NCBI GenBank assembly: GCA_029449235.1
Contig: JANATG010000004.1
Coordinates: forward strand, 1,922,001 to 1,986,000
Source of the DNA: Linnemannia schmuckeri
Lineage: Eukaryota; Mortierellomycota; Mortierellomycetes; Mortierellales; Mortierellaceae
Reading direction: 5' to 3'
DNA: 64,000 nucleotides
The translations under genes were made by a program, and so were the position numbers. The notes under the pieces are model-generated. The model saw only the letters and a program-made list of their open reading frames with translations, ran no database searches and had not been told where the DNA came from. Below are positions 35,701 to 46,474 of the stretch, piece by piece (within the stretch, counting starts at the first letter, position 1; every line of letters starts with the position of its first letter).

Positions 35701-38130
35701 TGTGAATATGATCGTAGATAAACAACAAAGCGCGTCGGCGAAATGTTGACTAACTGGGCCCTCTACTTCTTTCGAAATAACGTAGATCCCGCTCCAGAGG
35801 AAACGGACAAGGACGGCGCCTTACAGACGGAGAACCCGGATGAACCGGTTGCGAATCAAGAGCAGATAATGGATGGCGTTCAAGAAGGAGAGCCCCAGCA
35901 AGAGACGCAGGAGCAGCCAGAGATGCAGGATGAGCCTAACAACGACCAGAATTCGGATGATGAGGAATTACCATCTCACACCTACAAGGAGCATAGATTT
36001 GTCTTTAAAGACTTTGAGAGAGTATGTTACTGTGAATTGCAGAATGGTGTAGGTTGACCGAGTCAGGTTGGGCTATTACTAACTTTTCCATTCGTATGCT
36101 TACACTGAAATAGCGCTACGCGAACGAGATTGTTCTCGCGACATACTGCGCTTACTTGGAGAACTTTGCTGAACTGAACGACACTCAACTTCGATGGGTG
36201 GCTGCGATGTTTTATCGGATGGCCATCAACTGCGCCAACACTGCAGTCTTCTACAAGGCGTCGACTCTGCAGCTCTTTCACCAAATCCTGGACAGCGGAC
36301 TTTTGGATCCTAAGGGAGACCTTGTCCGTTTCATATACCACCTGTTGCGCCAGTTCTTTAAGAAGCTCCAGGAATATCCGCTCTTGGTGGTCGATGTGTT
36401 TGCACCAAAGACGAAGAGGATCTGCTTAGAACTGAATATCGGGCGATTGGAGGCCGAGAAGACTGAGCTTGAGGTGTCTGAAAAAAAGGAAAAACGGTAC
36501 GTGTTTATTGTACTGTTGTTTTGGTCCATCAGTATTTCTACTCTCAGGATTATGTCAAGTTGACTAACATGTCTTGTTTTGCTCAAACAACTTCAACTAG
36601 ACTTATGGCGACTGAGCTGGAAGTCGACTCTAACAGGTCGGAGGAGGAGCAGATTAAGATTGCTGTGATGGCGCTGTACGACGAAGATAAGAGCGAGCTC
36701 GTGGAGTGGGCTGTCGAGGTAACTATTGCACCTTTTCATATACCTTCGTACGACGGCTGATGGCAGCAAGTTTTCGTGGATATGATATTAACGAGATCCA
36801 ATTATGCTTTTGATTTATAACGATGATAGATTCTCAAAAATGGCGTTATCCAGCGAGAACTCATGACCTTCCGAACAGAGAGCGAGTTGGCCGAGAATCC
36901 TGACTTGATGCATTCCGTTGAAGGAGTGGAAGACATCCGTAAGTGACTATCCAAACATTGCATAGATGTGGCGTCCATCTTTCACGTTCTGAAGTACTGA
37001 CTCACCTTCTTGTTTGTGAACTTTTTTACTGCAGCCGTCGTTGCGAACACTCCTGCTAGACAAAAGTCGCTTCGCATCGAGCCCCGGTTCCGCCTCTTGC
37101 TCAAGCTGATCAGGTTGACACGCGATGACGGTAAGTTTATGCTTTGTATTTCCATCCGAATTCCTTGCTGCAACTATTTAACTTTTTTAGAACAACTCTC
37201 ATAACTCACATGGTGCAACCTTGATTGATGGTTGCTATAGTTGGAGCCGACTTCCAGTTCAAAATTCCCAAGGATCTTCCAACAGATCTAATGGTGCATT
37301 TCCAGGAGGTCATTGAGGCAGTCGACCAAGACTCTTCGGAGGAGAGCGCTTCGTATGATTTTCAAAACCTGATCAAGAAAATCAACAAGCCTTCAAGTAG
37401 TAGGAGGCGAGGGATTGGCGGAAGTCGGGTAATGGCCGAGCAGGAAGCTGTGGTATACCACTCTGCGGAGTATGTTGTTGACTCTGGTGACGAGGACGAT
37501 GCCTACTTTGAGGGTGAACGGGAACTGAGGACTCGAAAGGCTATTGATTTCACGTACGCGGAGAAGAGGCATCGGGAGATGGTTGAGAACAATGAGCGGA
37601 TGAAGGTTCAGCAGATGAAGGAGGCTGCTCGGGTGAAGCGCGCGGCGCTGAAAGGAACATCTATCTCTTTGACAGACGACGAAGGCAACAAAGACAATAG
37701 CGATAACGACACTGGACGGCCGTCGGCTTTTCCTTCTCCTCCTCCACCTCGGAAAGCTTCAGTCAGTCTGGATAGCGACGATGATGACGATGATGATAGT
37801 GATGACGAAATCACGAGTGGACGATATCCACCCAAGAGCACAAGCGATGTTGAGAGTGACGATGGTCGGCCTAGCCAGGCAGCGGCTACTCCTAGGAGAA
37901 CAACCAACATAGCTGCAGCGTCAAGTCGTCGTGTGATCGATTTGGAGAACTCTGAGGATGACAATGACTCTGATAACGAGCAGCAAGCGACGCAGCCACT
38001 GCCGGTGGCCTCAAGGTCATCAACGCAAACCAACAAGCGGAGGATCATCCTTGAAGACTCGGATGACGAAGATGATGAGCCACACACGCAAGGCAGCCCT
38101 GCCAAAAAGAAGCATGCCTTTGAGGAATAA
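32724..38130 (+). CDS. TOF1: Timeless/Tof1/Swi1 replication fork protection protein
   Basis: Scaffold of the fork-protection complex (with Csm3/Tipin) that stabilises stalled forks and supports checkpoint signalling. Seventeen exons in phase: 32724-32844, 32951-33121, 33226-33557, 33671-33847, 33952-34077, 34177-34281, 34369-34459, 34557-35056, 35179-35226, 35317-35462, 35567-35691, 35786-36021, 36114-36496, 36601-36718, 36830-36938, 37035-37130 and 37241-38130; 1257 aa, close to yeast Tof1. The Timeless N-terminal domain is clear (DIKKFIKYYEEAGDNVALTFLG, LVPMTW-like LMVPMTWIIDYEEL, RHDRFGTTGEARL). A Timeless-C-like segment follows, then a long acidic/Ser-rich C-terminal tail (repeated DSDDEDDE) as in Tof1/Swi1. 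It starts 177 bp after the glucosidase stop, in the same direction. Intron 8 has a 28-T run before its acceptor. Confidence 0.93.
35139..35166 (+). repeat. 28-nt poly(T) run in a TOF1 intron
   Basis: An uninterrupted T run ends 12 bp before the TOF1 acceptor at 35,178. It serves as an extreme polypyrimidine tract and will be length-unstable. Confidence 0.9.
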
Positions 38131-38510
38131 AAATGCGATTTACACTCAGATTGACACGCCACAAAATTTATTTTTGATCCAAGGCTGGGATATGGCAAGC
38201 TTGCTAGCTAGCTGGCCAAAGAAGCGGCAGACTTGGAGATGAGAAGTGGAATGAATTGCACCAGAACAAAAATCATGAGAAAATTCAGCACCATCGGTAG
38301 CACTAACAAGGTTTCTATTTCAAGTAGTGATTAGATCCAGTTTTGATCAGTCTTCTATATTCGTTGCGCTGCTCTCCTCGCCTTTCCCAGCCGTCAACAT
38401 GATATTCTCCATATGATGGCCTTTCGCGTGTGTATGTGGCTGCCTTTAATCTAGCTACGCCTTGTCAAAGAGTTTTATTTTTCATTTTTTTATTTTTTTC
38501 CCACGCTTCA
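38131..38510. other. Convergent intergenic region, TOF1 / F-box gene
   Basis: 380 bp between two stop codons. A and T runs suitable for 3' processing of both genes are present; nothing else was recognised. Confidence 0.5.
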
Positions 38511-41500
38511 CTACTCGTCCCAGCTGCGCCCAAGGATCTCTCCAAGATTCGTCTCATCCACCAACGACTTCTGCCATCCACTCAACGTCCCCTGCATGAT
38601 CTGCTCAATATCCCTCTCCGAGATCCCCAACGCATCGCCCATCGTAATACACCCTAATTTCCCGCTGTTGTTCCGAAGTCGTGCCAAGTACAAGAGCGAC
38701 TGGCTCGTAATACCGGGGCAACCAATAATCGTCAGGCAGACCAGGGATTTTGCAGTCTCCGATAGTGATTCCATGGCGCTGTTGGAGATAGTTGAGATGT
38801 ACGAGAGGTCGAGGAGTTGGAGGTTTGGGCAGGATTCGCATAATAGAGCCAGGGCCCTGTCCGTGATCGAGTCTTCCTTGATCTTTTCATGCTGGTCTTG
38901 GGTTTCGACCTGGTTGGTCCCTTCCTTGGCTAATTGGTCACCGTTCAAGAACATGGGAGTCTTTTCATTTTCCATCTCGGCTTCCTCCTCTTCGCCATCG
39001 TCCTGTTCAATCCCTGCCTCTCCGTCAATGTTGCTCTCGGTAACTCCACCATCGTCGTCGCTGGCGTTGTTGTTGTTGTCTCCCTCAGCGCCGCCGAGAC
39101 TACTCGCTGAGGATCCAAGGACACTCGGACTAACCCTCGCAAGATTCAACCATTCCAGATTCGTACACCGCTCCGCCAACAACATCAAACACTCTTCAGT
39201 CAGAACTCCCGTCCTACAAAGATCTAGCCACTCTGTATTCGGACAATGTTTCGCCAGCGCCATAACTGATGCAGAAGTGATATTGTCGCAGTCTGAGACC
39301 CGTAGTTGTAAAAGACGCGATCCGCATTGCTTCAGTAGCGGGATCAGCCCCTTATCTGATATCTGATAGCAGCCTGCGAAATCCAGAGATTCAAGCCGAA
39401 GTTGGCTTTGTTGTGTTGTTGTTGGAATAGGGGAGGTTGAGGAGAGAGATGATGGAAAGGCAGAGGCTGTGGAAGAAGAAGATGATGATGAAGAGGAAGA
39501 AAAAGAGGTGGAAGAAGCATTCGAAGACGAAGACGAGATTGACGATGATCTATGCGAGGAGGTCCGTTTTGAGTTCCCAAGGAGGCCAAGGAGCCCACGA
39601 TCGGTAATCTGAGAGCATCCAGCAAGGTGGAGGGAGACCAGTGTTCGAGCAGCTACACAAGGAGAGTCGTGAATGAGTTCCAGCGATCGATCCGTGATAC
39701 CATGACACTCTGAGAGGGTCAATTTGCAGAGACCAGGGCAATGGTCCAGGATCGTCTTAACAGTCCAGTCGTTAACAAAGTCTCGTCTCGACAGCAGTCG
39801 CTCCTGTTCCGAAGTAGCGCCTACAGGTGTGTCTTGAGGTTGGTGCCTGGTGAGGTACCGGAAGACTGATCCAAAAATCCCATATCGCCCTCCTCCGCCA
39901 GTCAAACCCTGTTGCTGCTGTTGTTGATGCTGTTGGAGAAGTTGGATAGCTTGTGAACGCAGTGTTGTTCCTCGAGCTGGTGCGGGGTGCTGCAAAAATG
40001 ACTGCGTCATGACTCGTTGGTAGTATGGCATTTCCTGCTGGAGGTTGATGACTTGGATCCATTGACCGCAGGTGCTGAGTGGTAAGGACGCCGGTAGTCC
40101 GTCCTTGGGTCGTATCTCTGCCAACCGCTGGCGGCACTCCTTGGCCGCTTGACGACGTCGAATCCGTGCAATAGCCTCTTTAAATGGCAGTCGTGTGGGT
40201 TGTTGCTGGTGCTGCTGTTGCTGTTGTAGTTGGGTTTGTTGTTGTTGTGGTTGTTGTTGCTCTTGTTGAAGAAGAGTTCTGCTGTTGTTAGGATAGAGGG
40301 AAGCATTATTCGCAGATGGAAAGACGGCGACAGGGACAGTAGCAGCATCCTGGAGGGCAGAAAGGGCAGTTGCTGAGGAGGTAGAAATCCAGGCGTGGAG
40401 GGCGTCGAATCTAGATACCAGCTTCATCAAGGGCGTTTCGTCATCTGAGGCCTCATAGTCACTACTGTCACTCAGGACGTCATTGTCGGAATCAAAGCCC
40501 ATTGACCCATTGACATCATGCTCACTGTCACTATTCTCTGAGGAATCATCTTCATCTTCGTCGTCGTCCTCGTCCTCGTCGCTAGTCAGTATATTTGTTG
40601 TAGCTGGTGCCCTCCTTCTCCTCCTCCCATTCCTCCTTGAAGGTCCTGTTCCTCCTACTCTAGTGGTAGTAGTAGTTCTCCTGACAGGTCTGCTTCTACT
40701 CCTGCTCCTGCTGCGAGTCCTCGACACCGCGTTTCTGATCGTCCTCTCTCTCAAGCTCCCATTCTCTTCCTGCTCCAGCGGTCTATGTGAAGAAGGAAAG
40801 ATCCTCGACATTCCCTGACTATCGATTTGTTGTTCTTCTCTGCCCTGCTGCTGCTGCTGCGTCTGCCGTGCAGCAAGCTTCTGTCGCCTCCGTCTGAGTT
40901 CACGAAGTCGCCTGGCCTTCTCCCGCTTCTTCCAAATCAGCCATTGCTCGAGCTCTTGTCGATCCTGGTCATGGAGTCGGTCAGAAGCAAGGGCTTTCGC
41001 TCGGTCAGTCTGCCATAGGTAGAGCCAGGCGAGCTGTCGCTGTTGGGTCTGTTGAAGGAGAATCTGCTGTAGTTGTAGTTGTAGCGAAAGCGGATTGCTT
41101 CCTCCTCCTTCAGCTGGGTCCAGAACACTATCCAGAATAGAGTTGCTGCTGCGGGTTCCATGCTCGCCGTCGTCGTGGTTGTCGATGTGTCCGTGGTTCA
41201 GTGGCTCTATCAAGGAGAGACCAGATTGCCTTGGTATCGTCATCGGTGTTACTGATGTTTCTATTGCTTCTGCTTCTGCTGCTTCTGGTGCTGCAGCAGT
41301 AGCTGTTATTGTCGAAAATGATGACACAGAGGTAGCAGAAGTAGCAGAGGCAGTAGAATAGACAGAGACAGAAGGACTAGTGCGGGTCGCCGTGGATAGT
41401 GCTGTGATTGGATGAAACCGAGACCAGTGTTGCGACCAAAGCACACGAGGCGCCTTCCAGACAAAAGGGCCGACAAGTGAGTACCAGCTGTGACAGACCA

Positions 41501-42860
41501 GTGTGCACCGGATCAACGTCCGTGTATGATGAGTCGCTGCAAGATGTTGAAAGACTTGTATCAGGATTTCGGGGGGAAGGCGGGTGTTGATAGAGGGAGA
41601 GGGAAAGGGAGTTAGGGTGGTAGGTGTGGTGGTATTCTTTAGGAGATGAAATTTTGTAGGTAGGGCTGTTGAAGCGGATGACAAGGGCGTGGTTGTCGTT
41701 GTGGTTGACGCTGCCGCCGAGGAAAAGATATAAGGTAGCATTGGAGTCGACGAGAAGGAAGAAATGGAGGGAGAGATGGTAGTGGAAAAGGAGGAGGAAG
41801 ATGGAAGGGAAGAAGGGGAGGAAGAGAAAGAAGAGGCAAGAGTGGAAGAGGAAGGAGGGCTGGTGCTGCAGAAAAAAGTTGGTGCGTCTCCGTCCTTAAT
41901 CGTCGTCGTGTGTGGCTCTGTCCCTTCTCCTGCTCCTGCTGCCATTGCTGATGTTGCTCCTGGCTCAATAATGACGGTTGAACGGTCGAGGACTACAGCC
42001 GCTACCTCGAGACTGCCTCTCGTTGTTTCGTCCAATAACCCGCTTTGACTCCCTTCTTGGCTCAATGTTGCATTAGCTCGTGCTGCTCCAACAAATGTGT
42101 CTGCTGACAACAAAGACGAAGAAGAGGGAGGAGTAGTAAAGCCCAAGGCGGATGATAAAGACGAAGAAGCAGCAGGGGAGCGACGACGACGTCGATAGGA
42201 TAGAGCGATCCTATGCGTGTCTCTCCATCGGAAGAATCGTAGTCGATGCAGGAAGTATAGGGTGTAGAGGACGAGTCCTTGGAGGGTCGTGATATCAACG
42301 ACCAGCATTGCGCTCGTAGGGTGGTGGTGGTGACTCGGGAGTGGTTGTCCATGACTGTTGTAATTAGTGAAATCGCAAGAGTTGTAAGGTGAAGAAAGGA
42401 GCTGAGGGATGCTGATGCTGCAGTAAGGATGGCTGGGTAATAAACTAAGACCAAGAGGGATATTTGACTGGAAATGAAAAGACGGCGTTGTTGTTTGTTT
42501 TCGGTCCTGGCCCATTTGTTGATGTTGCTGCTGCTGGTGTTGGTGCTGTTGACAGTGTTGAAGGTGAAGTTGTTCGAGGTGCATATGAGGGTCCTGCATC
42601 GAGAAACAACCTGTGTGCAAGGACCCTTCTTTTTCTCCTTGTGTTTGGTGCTGGTCACTTGGGCAATAATGACAGTGGTGGTTATAGTGTATTGTTGTTG
42701 TATTCTGAGCCTTTGTTCGTGGGCATTGTTTGATGTGGGGTGAGTAAGAGGGTGGAGAAGAAGAAAGCACCCGAGGGTAATCCAAAGGGTGAGGACAGGG
42801 TGGACCAGGAGGACTGAAGAACCTCATTGATGATTCGCTTAGTTTAAGTGTCAGATGCAA
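38511..42860 (-). CDS. F-box protein with C-terminal leucine-rich repeats
   Basis: Likely substrate-recognition subunit of an SCF ubiquitin ligase. A single exon, up to 1449 codons. The F-box is at about residues 427-475 (LPPEILIQVFQHLA...LIRCTLVCHSWYSLV). The LRRs are of the cysteine-containing Grr1/Fbl type at about 1030-1430 (LCKLTLSECHGITDRSLELI, LHLAGCSQITDRGLLGLL, LDFAGCYQISDKGLIPLLKQC, LQLRVSDCDNITSASVMALAKHC). Between them lie long low-complexity segments: a basic coiled stretch (EQWLIWKKREKARRLRELRRRRQKL), an RSRSRSRSR tract, acidic DEDEDDSSEN and poly-Gln. The start is uncertain; the ATGs at 42,860 and 42,598 and one near 42,309 (before a hydrophobic VLYTLYFLHRL stretch) all precede the F-box. 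The substrate is unknown. Confidence 0.85.
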   Translation of the reverse strand: MHLTLKLSESSMRFFSPPGPPCPHPLDYPRVLSSSPPSYSPHIKQCPRTKAQNTTTIHYNHHCHYCPSDQHQTQGEKEGSLHTGCFSMQDPHMHLEQLHLQHCQQHQHQQQQHQQMGQDRKQTTTPSFHFQSNIPLGLSLLPSHPYCSISIPQLLSSPYNSCDFTNYNSHGQPLPSHHHHPTSAMLVVDITTLQGLVLYTLYFLHRLRFFRWRDTHRIALSYRRRRRSPAASSSLSSALGFTTPPSSSSLLSADTFVGAARANATLSQEGSQSGLLDETTRGSLEVAAVVLDRSTVIIEPGATSAMAAGAGEGTEPHTTTIKDGDAPTFFCSTSPPSSSTLASSFSSSPSSLPSSSSFSTTISPSISSFSSTPMLPYIFSSAAASTTTTTTPLSSASTALPTKFHLLKNTTTPTTLTPFPSPSINTRLPPEILIQVFQHLAATHHTRTLIRCTLVCHSWYSLVGPFVWKAPRVLWSQHWSRFHPITALSTATRTSPSVSVYSTASATSATSVSSFSTITATAAAPEAAEAEAIETSVTPMTIPRQSGLSLIEPLNHGHIDNHDDGEHGTRSSNSILDSVLDPAEGGGSNPLSLQLQLQQILLQQTQQRQLAWLYLWQTDRAKALASDRLHDQDRQELEQWLIWKKREKARRLRELRRRRQKLAARQTQQQQQGREEQQIDSQGMSRIFPSSHRPLEQEENGSLRERTIRNAVSRTRSRSRSRSRPVRRTTTTTRVGGTGPSRRNGRRRRRAPATTNILTSDEDEDDDEDEDDSSENSDSEHDVNGSMGFDSDNDVLSDSSDYEASDDETPLMKLVSRFDALHAWISTSSATALSALQDAATVPVAVFPSANNASLYPNNSRTLLQQEQQQPQQQQTQLQQQQQHQQQPTRLPFKEAIARIRRRQAAKECRQRLAEIRPKDGLPASLPLSTCGQWIQVINLQQEMPYYQRVMTQSFLQHPAPARGTTLRSQAIQLLQQHQQQQQQGLTGGGGRYGIFGSVFRYLTRHQPQDTPVGATSEQERLLSRRDFVNDWTVKTILDHCPGLCKLTLSECHGITDRSLELIHDSPCVAARTLVSLHLAGCSQITDRGLLGLLGNSKRTSSHRSSSISSSSSNASSTSFSSSSSSSSSSTASAFPSSLSSTSPIPTTTQQSQLRLESLDFAGCYQISDKGLIPLLKQCGSRLLQLRVSDCDNITSASVMALAKHCPNTEWLDLCRTGVLTEECLMLLAERCTNLEWLNLARVSPSVLGSSASSLGGAEGDNNNNASDDDGGVTESNIDGEAGIEQDDGEEEEAEMENEKTPMFLNGDQLAKEGTNQVETQDQHEKIKEDSITDRALALLCESCPNLQLLDLSYISTISNSAMESLSETAKSLVCLTIIGCPGITSQSLLYLARLRNNSGKLGCITMGDALGISERDIEQIMQGTLSGWQKSLVDETNLGEILGRSWDE

Positions 42861-43499
42861 CGTGAAGAAGGGATCGTCTGTACAAAATGAGTCGAATTTT
42901 GTCTCTGTTCGAATGGGTTCGTTTGTTGCTCCAGCACCGTTCGTCTTTTTTTTTTTTCTTTGTCGTTTTGACGAGAGCGAAGCAGAAAAAGCTAATGAAG
43001 CAGGTCTGTGACACCACGTGCATCATGTCAATGGTTATGAAGCAAACAATCAAAGAAAGAGGGGAAAGGATGGTCTGGTCAGTGATTTTTGATGTTTCCG
43101 TTCACTGCGACAGCGAGGGAAAAGTGATAAGCACACCTTTGCAACGCAAAAGTAAATCGACTTACCAATGTCCTAGCGAGACTAAGGAGAGAGAAGGAGA
43201 GCGAGAAAGAGGTGAAGAAGCCTGGACACTAGGCAAGCAGAGGTAAAGGATAAGGTGCGGCGGTTGGCAATGGGCGAACGGTGAGATATTGAGGAAGAAA
43301 AGAAAGAAAGGGAGCAACGAGTTCAACTGCCTATTACAAAAAAAAATGCAACCACTTTCTCCGACAGAAACGTGCGATTATTGGACGTGTTCCGAATTTT
43401 TTTTCTTCTACCAACAGTAGGTACTTTTTTGTGTGTTGTGTGACCTTGCTGTTGTATTTTATGTTGGCCTGTGCGTGTTTGCTGCTACCTAAAACCATG
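42861..43499. other. Intergenic region between PUS7 (3') and F-box gene (5')
   Basis: 640 bp, A/G-rich on the plus strand around 43,180-43,330, with T/A homopolymers. It is expected to hold the F-box gene promoter and the PUS7 3' UTR. No gene was seen. Confidence 0.5.
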
Positions 43500-46078
43500 T
43501 CAATCCTTGGAGGCCTTTGCCTCGGGGCCTGCCGCTGCTCCCTCCACCTCCTCAATGCCACGCTTGCCGGTACCAGACTCCCCACTCGCGCCATCAACAC
43601 TCATCGCACTAGACGTCTCAGCAGGAGTTTCAGCAGGAGTCTGTGCTGGAGTCACAGCGGAGTTCTCTGCTAGAGTTACGGCGGGAGATGCTGGTGCGCT
43701 GTTGGTGTTGTTGTCGACAGTGTTGAGCGTGGCCTGGAACCCGGCAGATGTGTCCTGCTTGCACACCTCGCGGATCGCCATTGTCGCATACTGGCTTGAC
43801 TTGAGCGTCAGGTTCAAAATCAAAGCCAAGTACTTTCCATCGGGAACACGCTCAGGTTGAGGCTTGCCCTCCATCCTCTCCTGATCAGTAAGCGTTAAAG
43901 GGATATCTGCCTGGTCATAACGGACAATCTCCCACTCAACATTCTCTGGCTTGCTCATGAAACTGCGGTACGATCCCGGTAGCGAGTATTCCTTGTTGCC
44001 TCGCCTCATCGAATGAGGATCCAGTCCGTCCTTGGCCATCAACTCCTTGTATTTAGTGCCGATAGCGTGGGTTGGGTAGATCACATCAAAGCCGGGCAAT
44101 GGCAGAATCACATCGTAGATGGTGTATTGGTCGACATCCTCCTCAGTCAAAACCTTGGCGCGAATATGCGAGTCGTCCTTGGAAGATGATCCCCTGTTGT
44201 TGTTGTTGTTGTTGTCATCCATGTTCTCGTCTTCAGCCTCCAATGCATTCTTGTCGATCGCCACCAAGTCTCCAACAACTGCCTTGTCGGCACCGTAGAG
44301 GGCGATACGCTCCGTGACCATGTGGTTCCAGATGTACGACTGGTACGCATGGACATACATCAGTCTCAGGTTCCTGGGGATGTTATTCAACGCCTCAAAC
44401 GGTTGACGCTGGTGGCCAGCCTTTTGAAACGACCAAAGAATCTGGTACTCGGCAACCCATCGCTTGGGAAAAAGCCTAATAGCTTCCTTGGCATCCTTGT
44501 GCTCTGCCCAGTGCTTCCTAGCCTTCTCCAAATCCGGTCCCTCACCCAGGCGAGGCTTCATAATCAGCTCGACAGCTGCCTCCCATTCGCCTCTCAGGAT
44601 GGCTCCACCGACCTCATGAGTTCCGACGGATCCGGTACCAAAACGTTGCATGCCAAAGTAGTTGATAAAACCCTTGTCTCGAAGCGACATCATCGATCTG
44701 TTCAAAGTATCCTCCGAGTCGACCTGGACGTTGCGAAGAGTGATCATGAATCGGTTTCCATTGAGATCGCCGAGCTTCAGCGACTTGGTCACGTAGCTAA
44801 AGTTTCCCAGACTCATGTTCCGCAAGCCCTTATTGAGAGCAAGCAAGCGCTCTGCCTTGACCTTGTGTGCCGTAACCCACTGAGAAGTAATGCCTCTCCT
44901 GTCCTTGGTTCCAGCAAATGTGAACACCTTTCCAGGCACACTATACCCATTATGGCAAACGAGGAAACGTCAATTAGTGTTTAGTGCGATCTGACTGTTA
45001 TGTTCGTCCTAGATTCGCTTTCTTGATTCGTTATTGACATACATTGTCATCAGTTTCCGCCTGGCATGATTGCTCATTTTTCTTTACCGAAGCGTAGAGG
45101 TCAAATGGTTGATTGCCTCCATGGTCTCGCGGTTCTCCTTGAACAAGCAGAAACGGCAGAACTCTCCTCCAAGATCCTTCCAGGCGTCGTACTTGACCTT
45201 TCCTCTTCTGTCTAAGGTTCATAAAAACCAAAGCATTAGGGTGGCGTATTAACAACGCGAGCCGTTTAAAAAACAAGCGAGATATGTAACTCACCAAAAT
45301 TGTCCTTCTTCTTGTGCATGCGAAGCCGCATGGTTCCATCTGCAGTCTCTGAGACCATTCTTCCACTGAAGCGCTCCTTGACAACCTTGTGAATCATTGT
45401 CCGTTTAGCCTTATCATCCTGAGGCTGTAATTTGTAAAACCAGAGAGAACGAAGTAAAAAAGCGGTGGATAGAGTTAATAATTGACCTCTTCAAGAGTTG
45501 ACTCGCATAGAGCAAAGCATTCAAGGCGCATACATTTAAAATCGCCTACCTTCAAGTTGACAAACTCAACGTCGTTGCCGTAGCTATCAAGCATCTTCTT
45601 GATTTGGGTCATCGTTTCTGCATCATTGTCGAGGACAGCAGCCAATTCAACCAGCTTGGCTTCATCACCCATCTCTCTGTTGGCCTGTTCAGCATCCTCC
45701 TTGGCCTGGAGTTGCTCTTCGCGCAGTCGAATTCCTTCAGGATCAGGCACTGGCAGATCGTATGAGGTCAAGCGCACCGTCTGGTTCTCCTGGTCGACTT
45801 CGTTTACAATAAAATCCGAATATCTAAATAGAACGTTGAAGAGTGTAATTTTCTGGTCAGTTGTTGTGGCTTATATTGCCAGTGAGTAGCCGTAAAGAAA
45901 AAGAAGAGGGAAGGGTAAACTATTTTCACGAACGTCGTTTTATGTAAGAGCAGCTTCCTCATTGTTTCTTTATTTACCGCTGCTTGATGATAGCCGAGAA
46001 CCCGGGGATGGAAGGGTCAACAAAGGTCTGGATGCCGACGACTGTCTCGGTCATGGTGGTGGCGTTGTCGGTGGTCAT
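43500..46078 (-). CDS. PUS7: tRNA pseudouridine synthase, TruD/PUS7 family
   Basis: Isomerises uridine to pseudouridine in tRNA, snRNA and some mRNAs. Exons 46078-45978, 45823-45550, 45424-45295, 45211-45088 and 44940-43500 agree in phase; 689 aa, near yeast Pus7. Motifs: the N-terminal RYSDFIVNEVDQ (TruD family FxVxE), the catalytic-Asp motif FAGTKDRRG, NRFMITLRNV, GFINYFGMQRFG, and LMYVHAYQSYIWN before the TRUD insertion. Two family-atypical inserts are present: an Asn run (NNNNNN near 44,200) and a Pro/Thr/Ala-rich C-terminal tail with repeated TPAETPAE. The acidic/Glu-rich block LREEQLQAKEDAEQ is in exon 2. The start is the first ATG in the ORF, followed by MTTDNATTM. Confidence 0.95.
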
Positions 46079-46474
46079 GGTAGAATGGAGAGAGTTGTGA
46101 ATGTAAAAATGAGAGGAGAAACGAATTTATGTGTTGTTGAGTGGTGAAAAAAAATGTTTACCACAAGCAGTCGCGTAAATGAGACACAAGCCACAAGGAA
46201 CTCTACTTTTACTTCTGAGAGAGATCAAAAGAATTGCAAATAAGCAGAGGTGGTAAGCAAAAAGAAAAAAAAAAAAAGAAAAGAACGGAAAACGACATTC
46301 ACCACGGACTGCATGGATGGGCTGAACAAGCAAATATATGAATGAGGAGAAAAAAAACGATAAAGAAAAAAAGACAGCCCAAATTTCCTTCCCTAAAAAA
46401 AAAAAAAAAAAAAAAAAAAAGAAAAAAAAAGAAAAAAAAGAGAACGGAAGCAAAGTGCGAGAGCCAAGGGGCGC
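46079..46474. other. Intergenic region with long A-runs
   Basis: 396 bp between PUS7 (5' side) and the helicase stop. A 26-base A run at 46,395-46,420 is followed by 9- and 8-base A runs separated by single Gs, and there are other purine-rich tracts. No gene was seen; on the minus strand this is T-rich PUS7 promoter sequence. Confidence 0.6.
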
